Shown here: piece by piece, positions 57,276 through 64,000 of the stretch
How the letters are laid out: every line of letters starts with the position of its first letter
Numbering within the stretch: position 1 is the stretch's first letter
NCBI GenBank assembly: GCA_044464765.1
Contig: JBIQKZ010000016.1
Coordinates: 1-64,000 of the forward strand
Source of the DNA: JBIQKZ01 sp044464765
GTDB taxonomy: Bacteria; Pseudomonadota; Gammaproteobacteria; Burkholderiales; Burkholderiaceae_B
Reading direction: 5' to 3'
DNA: 64,000 bases
Position numbers and translations under genes: made by a program
Notes under the pieces: model-generated
The model's input: only the letters and a program-made list of their open reading frames with translations
Told to the model about the DNA's origin: nothing
The model's database searches: none

Positions 57276-57815
57276 ATGCTCCGTGCCTTTGCGTGGGGTA
57301 CATCAGTGCTGTCTATATTGCTTGGGGCTTATTATGGACGAGAAATCCCCTTCTCGGAACAATGGCCGCTTTATGAAGCGTTACGCACAACTGCTGCAAT
57401 CATCTTTGCTGTCGTTGGCGCTTGGATCGCAATAATGTTTCCAGAAAGGATGAAATATACCTTTAAGGTTGCTGGCGGCAAGCCCGTTGCTGAACGAGCA
57501 GGAATAGGTCGTTTCTTCACTCCTATCGTGCACTCCACCGCTGTGCTATGCATCATTTTGATTTTAGGTTTTATCGCCCCTGTCGCCAAGCGTATCGATT
57601 ACTTGTTGCAATATACCGAGGCTCTTCGAGGAGCGTCCTATGCTGCGTTAGTGGCTTTAACACTATTTCAGCTATGGACGGTAGTCCTTTCTCTTGGCCC
57701 TGCTCACGATATTAAAGAGACAGCGGACACAGATGCGGCAACCAGTGCACGAAGGTACAACCGGAAGAGAATGGGAAGTAGTGCTCGAAAACCAGCGCAG
57801 CCCGATACCCAATAG
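57276..57815 (+). CDS. Four-helix membrane protein, partner of the preceding gene
   Basis: The 179-residue protein has about four hydrophobic spans (near residues 4-20, 33-52, 88-108, 122-142) and a basic, disordered C-terminus (RRYNRKRMGSSARKPAQPDT). A site with GGAGGAATTTT precedes the ATG. The gene begins 12 bp after the 342-residue gene stop, so the two are likely cotranscribed and co-inherited. Confidence 0.6.
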   Translation: MLRAFAWGTSVLSILLGAYYGREIPFSEQWPLYEALRTTAAIIFAVVGAWIAIMFPERMKYTFKVAGGKPVAERAGIGRFFTPIVHSTAVLCIILILGFIAPVAKRIDYLLQYTEALRGASYAALVALTLFQLWTVVLSLGPAHDIKETADTDAATSARRYNRKRMGSSARKPAQPDTQ

Positions 57816-57843
57816 AATATCTATAAACGAGATCCCACAACCT

Positions 57844-58743
57844 TCACATCGACAATACCAGCTTCAACCCAGTCCGCCTCACAAACTCCGCATAATTAAT
57901 CGGCGGCCCCGCCTTAGCATCCGGGCTATTCGACTGCCAGTGCACCCATGAGCGCCTGGTCGTGGCGTCATACACCACTTTGAATAGATAGCTCGGCACC
58001 GCCACGCGCCCTGCTCCGATCGACTCCGACCGCGCCGTATACACCGGCCCCGTAAACACATACACATCGCCCTTTGCCCGCATGACGTACTTGCGCGTGT
58101 CGGCCTCGATCTTGTTCCAGGGGCCCGAGTTCTGGCGCTGGTCTTGCGGCACCATGTTGGCCAGGCTGAAGCTTTGGGCCATGGCCTCGGCGGTGTGCAT
58201 GTCGCCGGCGGGCGCCATGTGGCCGCGCGAATATCCGGATCCGCGGTAATCGTCCAGCTCGGCACGCTCGGAGGCTGGCAAACGGGCCTCGGGATAGAAG
58301 CGGTCCGTGCGCCCTATTCCCTGGCCTTGGATCAGCATCTGACGGTTTAGACGCTGGGCGACGAAGACGGGCGTTTTGGTCTGACCACTGTGCAGAATGG
58401 CGAAAGAATCAAAGCACAGCTCGCGCAGCGCCGGACCGACCGGCACGACTGGCGGCTTGCCGCTGGGGAAAAACTGTTTGCACTGTGAAAACTGCGTCTG
58501 TACCTGCGGCCCCGTGGCCACCAGCTGCGGTGCTGTCTGATCCTGGCTTGGCAAGCCCAGCTGCGACAGGATCGGCTCGAGCGGGATCTGCTCGCGCAGC
58601 TGTGGGTGCAGTACGCAGCTGGCTGCGGCAAACGATGTGACGGCAGAGACAGCAAGCGCCCGGAAGAACCGCTTGAAGCGGCTGGGCTGTTTCGCCTTTG
58701 ATCTGGACGTGCGCTTCTTGGAGGTGGATCTCTTTCTTGCCAT
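57844..58743 (-). CDS. DNA/RNA non-specific endonuclease (NUC1 family)
   Basis: The 299-residue protein has a basic N-terminus and a hydrophobic segment (ALAVSAVTSFAAASC) that suggests membrane anchoring or secretion. The ββα-metal core contains YSRGHMAPAGDM (the catalytic His; the usual Asp before Arg is Ser here) and NMVPQDQRQNSGPWNKIEAD, the metal-binding Asn region. It is convergent with the preceding cargo gene and GC-rich like host genes. It may be a secreted effector nuclease or a lysogen trait. Confidence 0.85.
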   Translation of the reverse strand: MARKRSTSKKRTSRSKAKQPSRFKRFFRALAVSAVTSFAAASCVLHPQLREQIPLEPILSQLGLPSQDQTAPQLVATGPQVQTQFSQCKQFFPSGKPPVVPVGPALRELCFDSFAILHSGQTKTPVFVAQRLNRQMLIQGQGIGRTDRFYPEARLPASERAELDDYRGSGYSRGHMAPAGDMHTAEAMAQSFSLANMVPQDQRQNSGPWNKIEADTRKYVMRAKGDVYVFTGPVYTARSESIGAGRVAVPSYLFKVVYDATTRRSWVHWQSNSPDAKAGPPINYAEFVRRTGLKLVLSM

Positions 58744-58955
58744 GCGTCGCTATTGTAGGCGACCGAAAAAAGGCGCTGAGAACCTAGCGCTTCTGGATAG
58801 CCTGATCGACTTCCTTCATCCAGTCTTGGTCGCACGGCACCGGCTCAGCAGCATGCTGCCCATGCAGTTTGAAATACACCACATCGCCTCCGGGCGGCTC
58901 TCGTTTGCTCTCCAAGCGCTAGGTTCTCTAGGACCGGGCAATCCGAAGCCATGAA

Positions 58956-58971
58956 CCACTACATATAGTGG
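58956..58971. promoter_or_regulatory. Dyad in the non-coding stretch before the BstA-like gene
   Basis: CCACTA-CATA-TAGTGG is a perfect 6-bp dyad with a TATATAA run right after. The 58744-59273 stretch has no supported gene. Apart from this dyad and the hairpin at 59136-59168, it is AT-rich and unremarkable. Confidence 0.4.
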
Positions 58972-59135
58972 TGTATATAAAAACAGCTACCACATAAACA
59001 CCCGAATGAGCTTCTAATTAACCATGCATGTCAACTAGTTAATAGAAACCAGACCGATCTAAACATGTAAGCACTTGTGGTCAGATTTCGACTCTTCAGC
59101 TTGATTCTGGCTTAGAATAAGCACCAGACAAAGAA

Positions 59136-59168
59136 AAAGCCGCTCAGCTTGGGAGAGCCGGCGGCTTT
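59136..59168. terminator. Hairpin upstream of the BstA-like gene
   Basis: AAAGCCGC and GCGGCTTT form a perfect 8-bp stem with a 17-base loop; T/A-rich flanks allow weak termination in both directions. It separates the endonuclease region from the next gene. Confidence 0.5.
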
Positions 59169-59273
59169 GGTTGTCTACTTCTGCTAGTGCCAGAAATGGG
59201 ACAACGGGTACAGGGGGATTGTCCATTTTTTTGGTGCTGGCGTCAACTTACCTTTACGAAAAGGCGTCAAATC

Positions 59274-60272
59274 ATGTCAAGAACCAAAAACGGGCAACAC
59301 CCAACATCTGTTAAATATCAGCCAGTTACGCGGGTTGGTGGACAATTTGAGCAACACCCACCAGACTCCCTTGCGAGCGCCGTCCAGACGGAGGTGGACG
59401 GCATTCAAATGGGGGTGCTCACCGACGGGACCCCTTACTTATCGCTTCGGGGCCTCGCTCGAATGTGTGGAGTCGAAGCTTCGTCCATTTTGCGTTTAGC
59501 AAATAACTGGGGCGTGGAAGTAAGTCGCCCAAGGGGTCGCACGATTTACAGACTTCTTTCAGAGCAAAACCACCCGGCCGATCTTCTGTATATCAGAATC
59601 GCTGGCCAGTTTGGAGATGAGCATGCATTCCCGGATGCTGTATGCATGGCGCTGCTCGAGTACTACGCATTTGAGGCTGGAGCAAACTGTACCCAAGACG
59701 CCCGAAAGAACTATCGTGTCCTGGCCAGAAAATCATTTCGCGATTTTATTTATCAACAGTGTGGCTATGACCCTTCAAACGCGGTGCCAGCGCTTTGGCA
59801 GCCATACATAGATAGGGTTTCCCTCCTCCACAACTCGGTGCCAGCTGGATACTTCGGTGTGTTTCACGCCACCCAAGAGCTATTCGTCACTCTTGGCCAG
59901 AACGGCATCCATAGCAACAATCGCTTCCTGCCCGATATTAGCGTCGGAATTGCTTGGTCGGCTCATTGGAAGCACATCAACGGGGATGAAAAGTACGGGG
60001 CGCGAATCAAATATGGCCACAACTACCCCGTATCGTACCCACAAGCTGATTCCAACCCGCAAGAGCCTTGGGCGTACCCCGAGTCGGCGCTTGGTGAATT
60101 CAGTCGCTGGTTTAGGGAGTCATATATAGCCGAGGGAAAGCTTGAGAATTACCTCAAAGGACGAAACAGTAAGAAACCGCTGCCAATAGAGTTCGTCGAC
60201 AAAGCTTTGCTAGCCTTCAGCGCCAGAAAAGCGAGAGTGGCGCCGTCTATAAGCAGAGAGAACGGGGCATAG
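59274..60272 (+). CDS. BstA-like candidate abortive-infection protein
   Basis: The 332-residue protein has an N-terminal helix-turn-helix-like domain (TPYLSLRGLARMCGVEASSI), then ALLEYYAFEAGANCTQDARK, VPAGYFGVFHATQELFVTLG and a C-terminal PDISVGIAWSAHW, EPWAYPESALGEFSRWFRES region. The order and several runs remind me of BstA, the prophage-encoded abortive infection protein, but this is from memory. Two GGCGTCAA copies (59239, 59263) precede the ATG at 59274, and GCAACACCCA occurs twice in the coding start (59294, 59351). A terminator follows. Confidence 0.5.
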   Translation: MSRTKNGQHPTSVKYQPVTRVGGQFEQHPPDSLASAVQTEVDGIQMGVLTDGTPYLSLRGLARMCGVEASSILRLANNWGVEVSRPRGRTIYRLLSEQNHPADLLYIRIAGQFGDEHAFPDAVCMALLEYYAFEAGANCTQDARKNYRVLARKSFRDFIYQQCGYDPSNAVPALWQPYIDRVSLLHNSVPAGYFGVFHATQELFVTLGQNGIHSNNRFLPDISVGIAWSAHWKHINGDEKYGARIKYGHNYPVSYPQADSNPQEPWAYPESALGEFSRWFRESYIAEGKLENYLKGRNSKKPLPIEFVDKALLAFSARKARVAPSISRENGA

Positions 60273-60288
60273 CGGCCTACCAGAAACC

Positions 60289-60309
60289 AACCCGCTCCGG
60301 CGGGTTTTT
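60289..60309 (+). terminator. Intrinsic terminator after the BstA-like gene
   Basis: AACCCGC-TCCG-GCGGGTT ends in a T5 run on the plus strand, 17 bp past the stop. Confidence 0.8.
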
Positions 60310-60404
60310 CTTGCCCCTCAGGCACGCCATATGCTCCAAGTGGATCCCGCGCCCGCTGGCAGCTCATCGAGCCACCCGGATGACGGGAAATCAGGAGCTA
60401 CATC

Positions 60405-60548
60405 ATGCCGCAAAACCAGCCGAACCAACCTCAAAAGGCCCCAGGCCAGCAAGATCAGCACAAGTCCGGCCAGCAACAAGGCGGGCAAAAGCCCGGCCAA
60501 GGCCAGACTGAGCAAAAACCAGGTCAGCAAAGCCACAACAAACGTTAA
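60405..60548 (+). CDS. Small Gln/Gly/Pro-rich protein
   Basis: The 47-residue low-complexity protein (QNQPNQPQKAPGQQDQHKSG then repeats of GQ and KPGQ) has a ribosome site (AGGAG) 7 bases before its ATG. It lies between two intrinsic terminators and so has its own short unit. It is likely disordered; no family is recognised. Confidence 0.6.
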   Translation: MPQNQPNQPQKAPGQQDQHKSGQQQGGQKPGQGQTEQKPGQQSHNKR

Positions 60549-60572
60549 GCCGAGCCACCTGCGTACCGTTTA

Positions 60573-60598
60573 GCCGCCTTCGGGCGGCATTCTTTTGG
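60573..60598 (+). terminator. Intrinsic terminator after the Gln-rich gene
   Basis: GCCGCC-TTCG-GGCGGC is followed by ATTCTTTT on the plus strand. Confidence 0.7.
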
Positions 60599-60607
60599 TT
60601 GTTCGTC

Positions 60608-61012
60608 TTAGGCCGAAGGCTCATGTGCAGGCGGTTCAATTTTCTCCTGCTCAGGCTCTTCAAGAATCGGTTCTCGATCCGATTCACACCCCTTTTCCAT
60701 CGACACTATTGCCAGATGGTTATAGCGCTGCCGATACGCATTAATTTCAATCTGCTCGGCCTGGCTAAAGTCCATGAAGAACAGCGGAACCAGGAAGAAG
60801 GCTCCGGCGGTACCAAGCACCACATTCTTTCCTGTTTTGTCCGTTTTCGGGACCAGACGATTGACCTCGGTCTCGATGTTGGCCATTTCCAGCTCAAGCG
60901 CTGCACAGCTCTTTGAGTTATCCCCATACTGCTGAACCATTACCGGGTTAGCCGCCCTACCTGCACAGCCCGCCAGAATCATCAATGTAGCTGTAGCAGC
61001 AGTCTTCCTCAT
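60608..61012 (-). CDS. Prophage lipoprotein
   Basis: The 134-residue protein has a lipobox (MRKTAATATLMILAGC, cleavage before Cys16), an extracytoplasmic acidic segment (SCAALELEMANIETEVNRLV), a second hydrophobic stretch (VVLGTAGAFFLVPLFFMDF) and a Pro/Glu-rich tail. The start at 61012 is set by the signal sequence. It could act in superinfection exclusion, as other prophage lipoproteins do; there is no direct evidence. Confidence 0.7.
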   Translation of the reverse strand: MRKTAATATLMILAGCAGRAANPVMVQQYGDNSKSCAALELEMANIETEVNRLVPKTDKTGKNVVLGTAGAFFLVPLFFMDFSQAEQIEINAYRQRYNHLAIVSMEKGCESDREPILEEPEQEKIEPPAHEPSA

Positions 61013-61238
61013 AGCCTCCCCCCGGAACGTAACCATTTAACACGTTATATTACTGTATATGGACGACTGCTCGTTCTGAGTAGGGTTTTCCCTCCCATCT
61101 TTCGCTTTGCCCCACCCCCCGGACGTTTGCGCGATCCGTCCACAAGTTATCCACTGGTTACGCCTTGTACTGTTTATTTATACAGTTATTATTGGGCTTA
61201 CAGGCATTCATCAATTTGTAAAAGAAAGAGGTGGCGGC

Positions 61239-61424
61239 ATGGCAGATAGGAACAACGAGAACGACGAAGAGCGCAACTTTGGTTTGTGTGAACTTCAATA
61301 CGGTCAAGATATCGTCAAGGCACTAGAAGCCATCGATTTGGATGCAGTCGATAAAGAAGCTTTGTTCGGCACGCTCAAAGCCATTCACAGCCACTTGAAG
61401 AACGCGATGGGCTCACTAAAGTAA
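61239..61424 (+). CDS. Small acidic helical protein
   Basis: The 61-residue protein (MADRNNENDEERNFGLCELQ then helical YGQDIVKALEAIDLDAVDKE) has a strong site GAGGTGGCGGC before ATG 61239. Earlier in-frame starts extend into AT-rich non-coding DNA and are less likely. It precedes the OL-like operators. Function unknown. The 61013-61238 stretch holds only a near-consensus DnaA box (TTATCCACT, 61148). Confidence 0.55.
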   Translation: MADRNNENDEERNFGLCELQYGQDIVKALEAIDLDAVDKEALFGTLKAIHSHLKNAMGSLK

Positions 61425-61479
61425 GAATCCCACTACGCTGCACCCACGCCCTCGAGTTTTTCTCGCCTCCACAAAATTA

Positions 61480-61544
61480 TCTACCAAAAGTAGTTGCATT
61501 GTTTTCTACTTTATGTAGAATTCTATTTATCTACTTTTAGTAGA
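61480..61544. promoter_or_regulatory. Three repressor operators (OL-like) with an early rightward promoter
   Basis: TCTACC-AAA-AGTAGT (61480), TCTACT-TTA-TGTAGA (61505) and TCTACT-TTT-AGTAGA (61530) are spaced exactly 25 bp apart. The last is identical to the site at 54309 (read on the other strand). A promoter is predicted with -35 TTGCAT (61494-61499) and -10 TAGAAT (61516-61521), spacing 16, overlapped by the middle operator. It should drive the recombination operon. Confidence 0.8.
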
Positions 61545-61564
61545 CAAATAGATAGGAGGCACAC

Positions 61565-61771
61565 ATGCACACATCCAACTGGCCCCACGGCACTGACCTG
61601 GGTCACCCCAATTTCACCGGACGCATCCCCCGCGCCAGCCGATACGACGGCGTCGGCGGCTGGGCTAAAGACAGCTACAAGATTCCCCTCATCGATGCCG
61701 CGCTCTACGTCGGCGGCACCGCCCTCACCATCTGGGCCACCGTTCGCGTGGCGTTCTGGATCTGGGGGTGA
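61565..61771 (+). CDS. Small phage protein with a C-terminal membrane-like helix
   Basis: The 68-residue protein (MHTSNWPHGTDLGHPNFTGR then AALYVGGTALTIWATVRVAF) has an AGGAGG site before the ATG. It is the first gene behind the OL-like promoter and overlaps the nuclease gene by 4 bp. Not recognised. Confidence 0.6.
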   Translation: MHTSNWPHGTDLGHPNFTGRIPRASRYDGVGGWAKDSYKIPLIDAALYVGGTALTIWATVRVAFWIWG

Positions 61772-62574
61772 TCATGAACAACATCAAGATCCGCGCCTCG
61801 TCCCTGGGCGAACTGTTCGATTGCCCGAAACGCTGGCACGCCAAGCACATTCTCAAGAAGCGCCTGCCGTCGTCGCCAGCGGCGCGTCTGGGCCACTCCA
61901 TCCACGCCGGTACCGAAGCGTTCGACTCCGCGCGCTTGAATGGTGCTCCTATCAGCACGGACGACGCCGCCCAGGCTTTGGTTGAGCGTTTGTACGGCAT
62001 CGAGGAGGAAGTGGACTGGGAAGACGTAGATCCGCGCTCGCTCGAATCGATTGCTCTGTCGTTGTTGACGCAATACTGCAACGACATCGCGCCGCAGATG
62101 ACATATAAGGCGGTCGAGTTGACGTGTCGCGATCTTACGTTGACAGACCTGGGTTTAACGTTGACAGGCACCATCGACCGTATCTATGAGAACGAACACG
62201 GCGAGCTGGGCATTGCCGACCTCAAGTCCGGCGCCACCGCCGTCAGTGCGGACTACACGGTCAAGACCGCTGGCCATGTTGCTCAGATGGGCATGTACAC
62301 GCTGCTTGCCGAGCGCTCGCTGGAACAGGAGGTCAGCGCACCCGCCGTCATCATCGGCATGCAGACCGGCAAAACCATCAAGGCCCAGCGCGTAGCCATG
62401 GGTGCCGTTACCGACCCCAAAACCATTCTGGTCGGCGACGAATACTCCGAGGGCCTGCTCGAGAACGCCGCAAAGATCATCCACGCCGGCGCCTTCTACG
62501 GCAACCCCAAATCCATGCTGTGCAGCGCCAAGTTCTGCCCGGCCTACCCCACTTGCAAATACAAGGGAGATTAA
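61768..62574 (+). CDS. PD-(D/E)XK nuclease, Cas4/RecB-like
   Basis: The 268-residue protein has the nuclease core: SSLGELFDCPKRWHAKHI (first Cys), then GTIDRIYENEHGELGIADLK with the catalytic Asp, Asp and Lys. A C-terminal Cys set (LCSAKFCPAYPTC) completes a probable 4Fe-4S cluster with Cys19. Such nucleases (AddB/Cas4-like) partner RecT proteins in prophages as the exonuclease of a two-gene recombination system, matching the next gene. Confidence 0.88.
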   Translation: MIMNNIKIRASSLGELFDCPKRWHAKHILKKRLPSSPAARLGHSIHAGTEAFDSARLNGAPISTDDAAQALVERLYGIEEEVDWEDVDPRSLESIALSLLTQYCNDIAPQMTYKAVELTCRDLTLTDLGLTLTGTIDRIYENEHGELGIADLKSGATAVSADYTVKTAGHVAQMGMYTLLAERSLEQEVSAPAVIIGMQTGKTIKAQRVAMGAVTDPKTILVGDEYSEGLLENAAKIIHAGAFYGNPKSMLCSAKFCPAYPTCKYKGD

Positions 62575-62576
62575 AC

Positions 62577-63695
62577 ATGACCCAGACCACCACTCTTGCT
62601 CATTCCCGCCAATCACATGGCCGCCACGACGTGGCCATCGGCTTCGGCAACTTGGAGAGCTTCGAGCTCATGCAGCGCGCTGCCAAGCTGCTATCCAGTA
62701 GCACCCTGGTTCCCGCTGCCTACCGTGCCGTCATTGAAAAAACCGACCGCTACGGCAATATCACGGACAGCCGCCAAAACCCGAACGCCCTGGCCAACAG
62801 CGTGGTTGCATTAAATATGGCCCAGCGCATGGGCGCTGATCCGCTGATGGTCATGCAGAACTTGTACATTGTCGAGGGCCGGCCGTCCTGGTCCTCGCAA
62901 TGGATCATCGCCGCCATTAATGGATGCGGTCGCTTTTCGCCGCTGCGCTTCGACATAAAGAGTCTGGGTAAGCGCAAGATTGAGTATGTGACTTTCGTTT
63001 GGGAGAACAAGCAGCGGCAGGAAGTGCGAAAGACCATCGAGGTCGAGGACAAGGTGTGCATTGCCTGGGCCGTCGAGAAGGATACCGGCGAACGCCTGGA
63101 ATCGCCCCCCGTGTCCATTGAAATGGCTGTCAAGGAAGGCTGGTACACGAAGAACGGCAGTAAATGGCAAACCATGGACGAGGTCATGCTTCGATACCGC
63201 ACGGCGTCGTTCTTCGGCAAGCTGTACGCCCCCGAGTTGCTGATGGGCCTGCAAACAACCGAGGAAGTGCACGACATCATTGACGCAACGCCAGCCGATG
63301 ACGGCACCATCCAGGTTGATGTTGAATCGCTGCGCACGCAAGCAGAGCAGCCCAAACGCACCGCCAAGCCCGGCCAAGCCGGTGCCACCGACGTCGAACT
63401 CAAGCAGTCGGCAGACGTCGATCAGGACACCGGTGAAGTTCTGGACGCCGAGCAAGACATCGCCTACCTCGACACCGACAAAGTCCTGTCCAGTATCCAG
63501 CGCGCCCAAGACCACGACACCCTGGCGATCGCCGCCGACGGCATCCAGGACTGCCACCCCAGCGAGCAGGAGGCCCTCACCACCGCTTACCGCCAGCGCC
63601 TGGACGAACTGGACGATCCGCGCCAGGCACGCGCCGCAGAAACGACCACCAAACCCACCCGTACCCGCCGCGCTGCTGCGGCTGACATGGAGTGA
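62577..63695 (+). CDS. recT: RecT-family single-strand annealing protein
   Basis: The 372-residue protein contains AKLLSSSTLVPAAYRAVIEK, ALNMAQRMGADPLMVMQNLY and PSWSSQWIIAAINGCGRFSP, the conserved RecT core. The C-terminus (after about residue 260) is acidic and disordered, then basic (TKPTRTRRAAAADME). It starts 3 bp after the nuclease stop, with GGGAG upstream. It anneals DNA strands during phage recombination. Confidence 0.88.
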   Translation: MTQTTTLAHSRQSHGRHDVAIGFGNLESFELMQRAAKLLSSSTLVPAAYRAVIEKTDRYGNITDSRQNPNALANSVVALNMAQRMGADPLMVMQNLYIVEGRPSWSSQWIIAAINGCGRFSPLRFDIKSLGKRKIEYVTFVWENKQRQEVRKTIEVEDKVCIAWAVEKDTGERLESPPVSIEMAVKEGWYTKNGSKWQTMDEVMLRYRTASFFGKLYAPELLMGLQTTEEVHDIIDATPADDGTIQVDVESLRTQAEQPKRTAKPGQAGATDVELKQSADVDQDTGEVLDAEQDIAYLDTDKVLSSIQRAQDHDTLAIAADGIQDCHPSEQEALTTAYRQRLDELDDPRQARAAETTTKPTRTRRAAAADME

Positions 63696-63698
63696 GCC

Positions 63699-64000
63699 AT
63701 GACGAAAGACAAAGACCGTCAAACCAAAGACGCTGATCATGTTCTTGATAAAACAGAGACGATCCTCGCCTCTCTTTTATGCGCCGATCACCAGGATGAC
63801 TACATGCGCTACGGGGGGAAGCGCCTTATAGATGGTTTCTCTGGTTATGAAGAGGTGGATTCTGGAATTCTGCTGAAATTCGATCCAGAGTTTCCGCGCT
63901 CCGCTTACACAACTCAGATTGCCAAAGGCGATCGTATTTATGCGACTCATAGCGACTACCTAGCTGGCTCGGTTCAGGATGCCTTGGGAGACCGGGCCGA
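63699..64000 (+). CDS. Partial gene after recT (runs off the window)
   Basis: The frame opens with ATG at 63699 (MTKDKDRQTKDADHVLDKTE) and continues without a stop to the window edge, giving at least 100 residues. It lies 3 bp after the recT stop, so it belongs to the same operon. No family can be assigned from the visible part. Confidence 0.55.
   Translation, partial: MTKDKDRQTKDADHVLDKTETILASLLCADHQDDYMRYGGKRLIDGFSGYEEVDSGILLKFDPEFPRSAYTTQIAKGDRIYATHSDYLAGSVQDALGDRA

Larger units (their letters stand above)
19260..64000. mobile_element. Large siphovirus-type prophage (right end outside the window)
   Basis: An almost complete late module (terminase, portal, capsid, long tape measure, tail tip, fibres, lysis), replication genes, a CI/Cro switch with repeated operators, and recombination genes are contiguous. 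The long tape measure and NlpC/TipJ proteins with no sheath gene indicate a long flexible tail. No integrase for this element is in view; it should lie beyond 64 kb. Structural genes appear intact, so the phage may be inducible. Confidence 0.92.

Noticed and set aside
61136..61160. Second replication origin around a DnaA-box-like site before the OL-like operators
   Set aside because: The single TTATCCACT is one mismatch from consensus and has no repeats around it, unlike the array in the DUF1376 gene.
1..64000. CRISPR arrays, rRNA or tRNA genes, and insertion sequences
   Set aside because: No regularly spaced long repeats, no rRNA or tRNA sequence and no transposase-like protein are visible. 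The Cas4-like protein at 61768 is a RecT-partner nuclease of the phage.

Overview
The window comes from a GC-rich betaproteobacterium. The guaA, guaB, purL and greB proteins and the tad pilus locus look like Alcaligenaceae (Bordetella, Achromobacter or Pusillimonas relatives); this is judged by eye. Host genes fill only about 2.0-19.25 kb. They are flanked by a genomic island on the left and a large siphovirus-type prophage on the right, and both continue outside the window.

Layout. (1) 1-2037: end of an integrative island lying against the 3' end of guaA, with an AlpA-like regulator, a P4-type tyrosine integrase and a cluster of integrase arm-site-like repeats. (2) 2038-9373: the purine genes guaA, guaB and purL, all on the minus strand. 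(3) 9444-19254: a minus-strand Tad (Flp) pilus operon running flp-like pilin, TadE/G-like fusion, unknown secreted protein, cpaB, cpaC, tadA (with FHA domain), tadB, tadC, DUF192 and greB. Many junctions are stop/start overlaps. No tadZ, tadD or prepilin peptidase is visible, and the pilin gene has lost its 5' end at the prophage junction. (4) About 19.26 kb to the right edge: prophage. Late genes run leftward from 46.6 to 20.2 kb: terminase, portal, MuF, protease/scaffold, decoration, capsid, connectors, tail tube, tape measure, tail tip, two fibre genes and a holin/SAR-endolysin/spanin cassette. Early leftward genes from 54.3 to 48.1 kb hold a YdaS-like Cro, DNA-metabolism and replication genes and a probable late regulator. 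A short CI-type repressor starts at 54.35 kb. From 54.8 to 61.0 kb lies a cargo block of mostly unknown genes. From 61.5 kb a rightward recombination operon begins (Cas4/RecB-like nuclease, RecT annealing protein, a partial gene).

How it works together. A 15-bp palindrome (TCTACY-N3-RGTAGA) occurs three times at the cI/cro divergence and three times in front of the recombination operon. This is a two-operator immunity circuit like lambda OR and OL, with predicted promoters under the sites. Replication probably starts inside the DUF1376 gene, where a consensus DnaA box, AT-rich DNA and CTGGGTT repeats in 11-bp phase lie together. The least explained genes are cargo: a two-gene system with a membrane partner (56.2-57.8 kb), a HEPN-motif protein in a terminator-bounded cassette (46.6-48.1 kb), a BstA-like protein (59.3-60.3 kb), a TagO/VasI-like periplasmic protein and several tiny membrane proteins.
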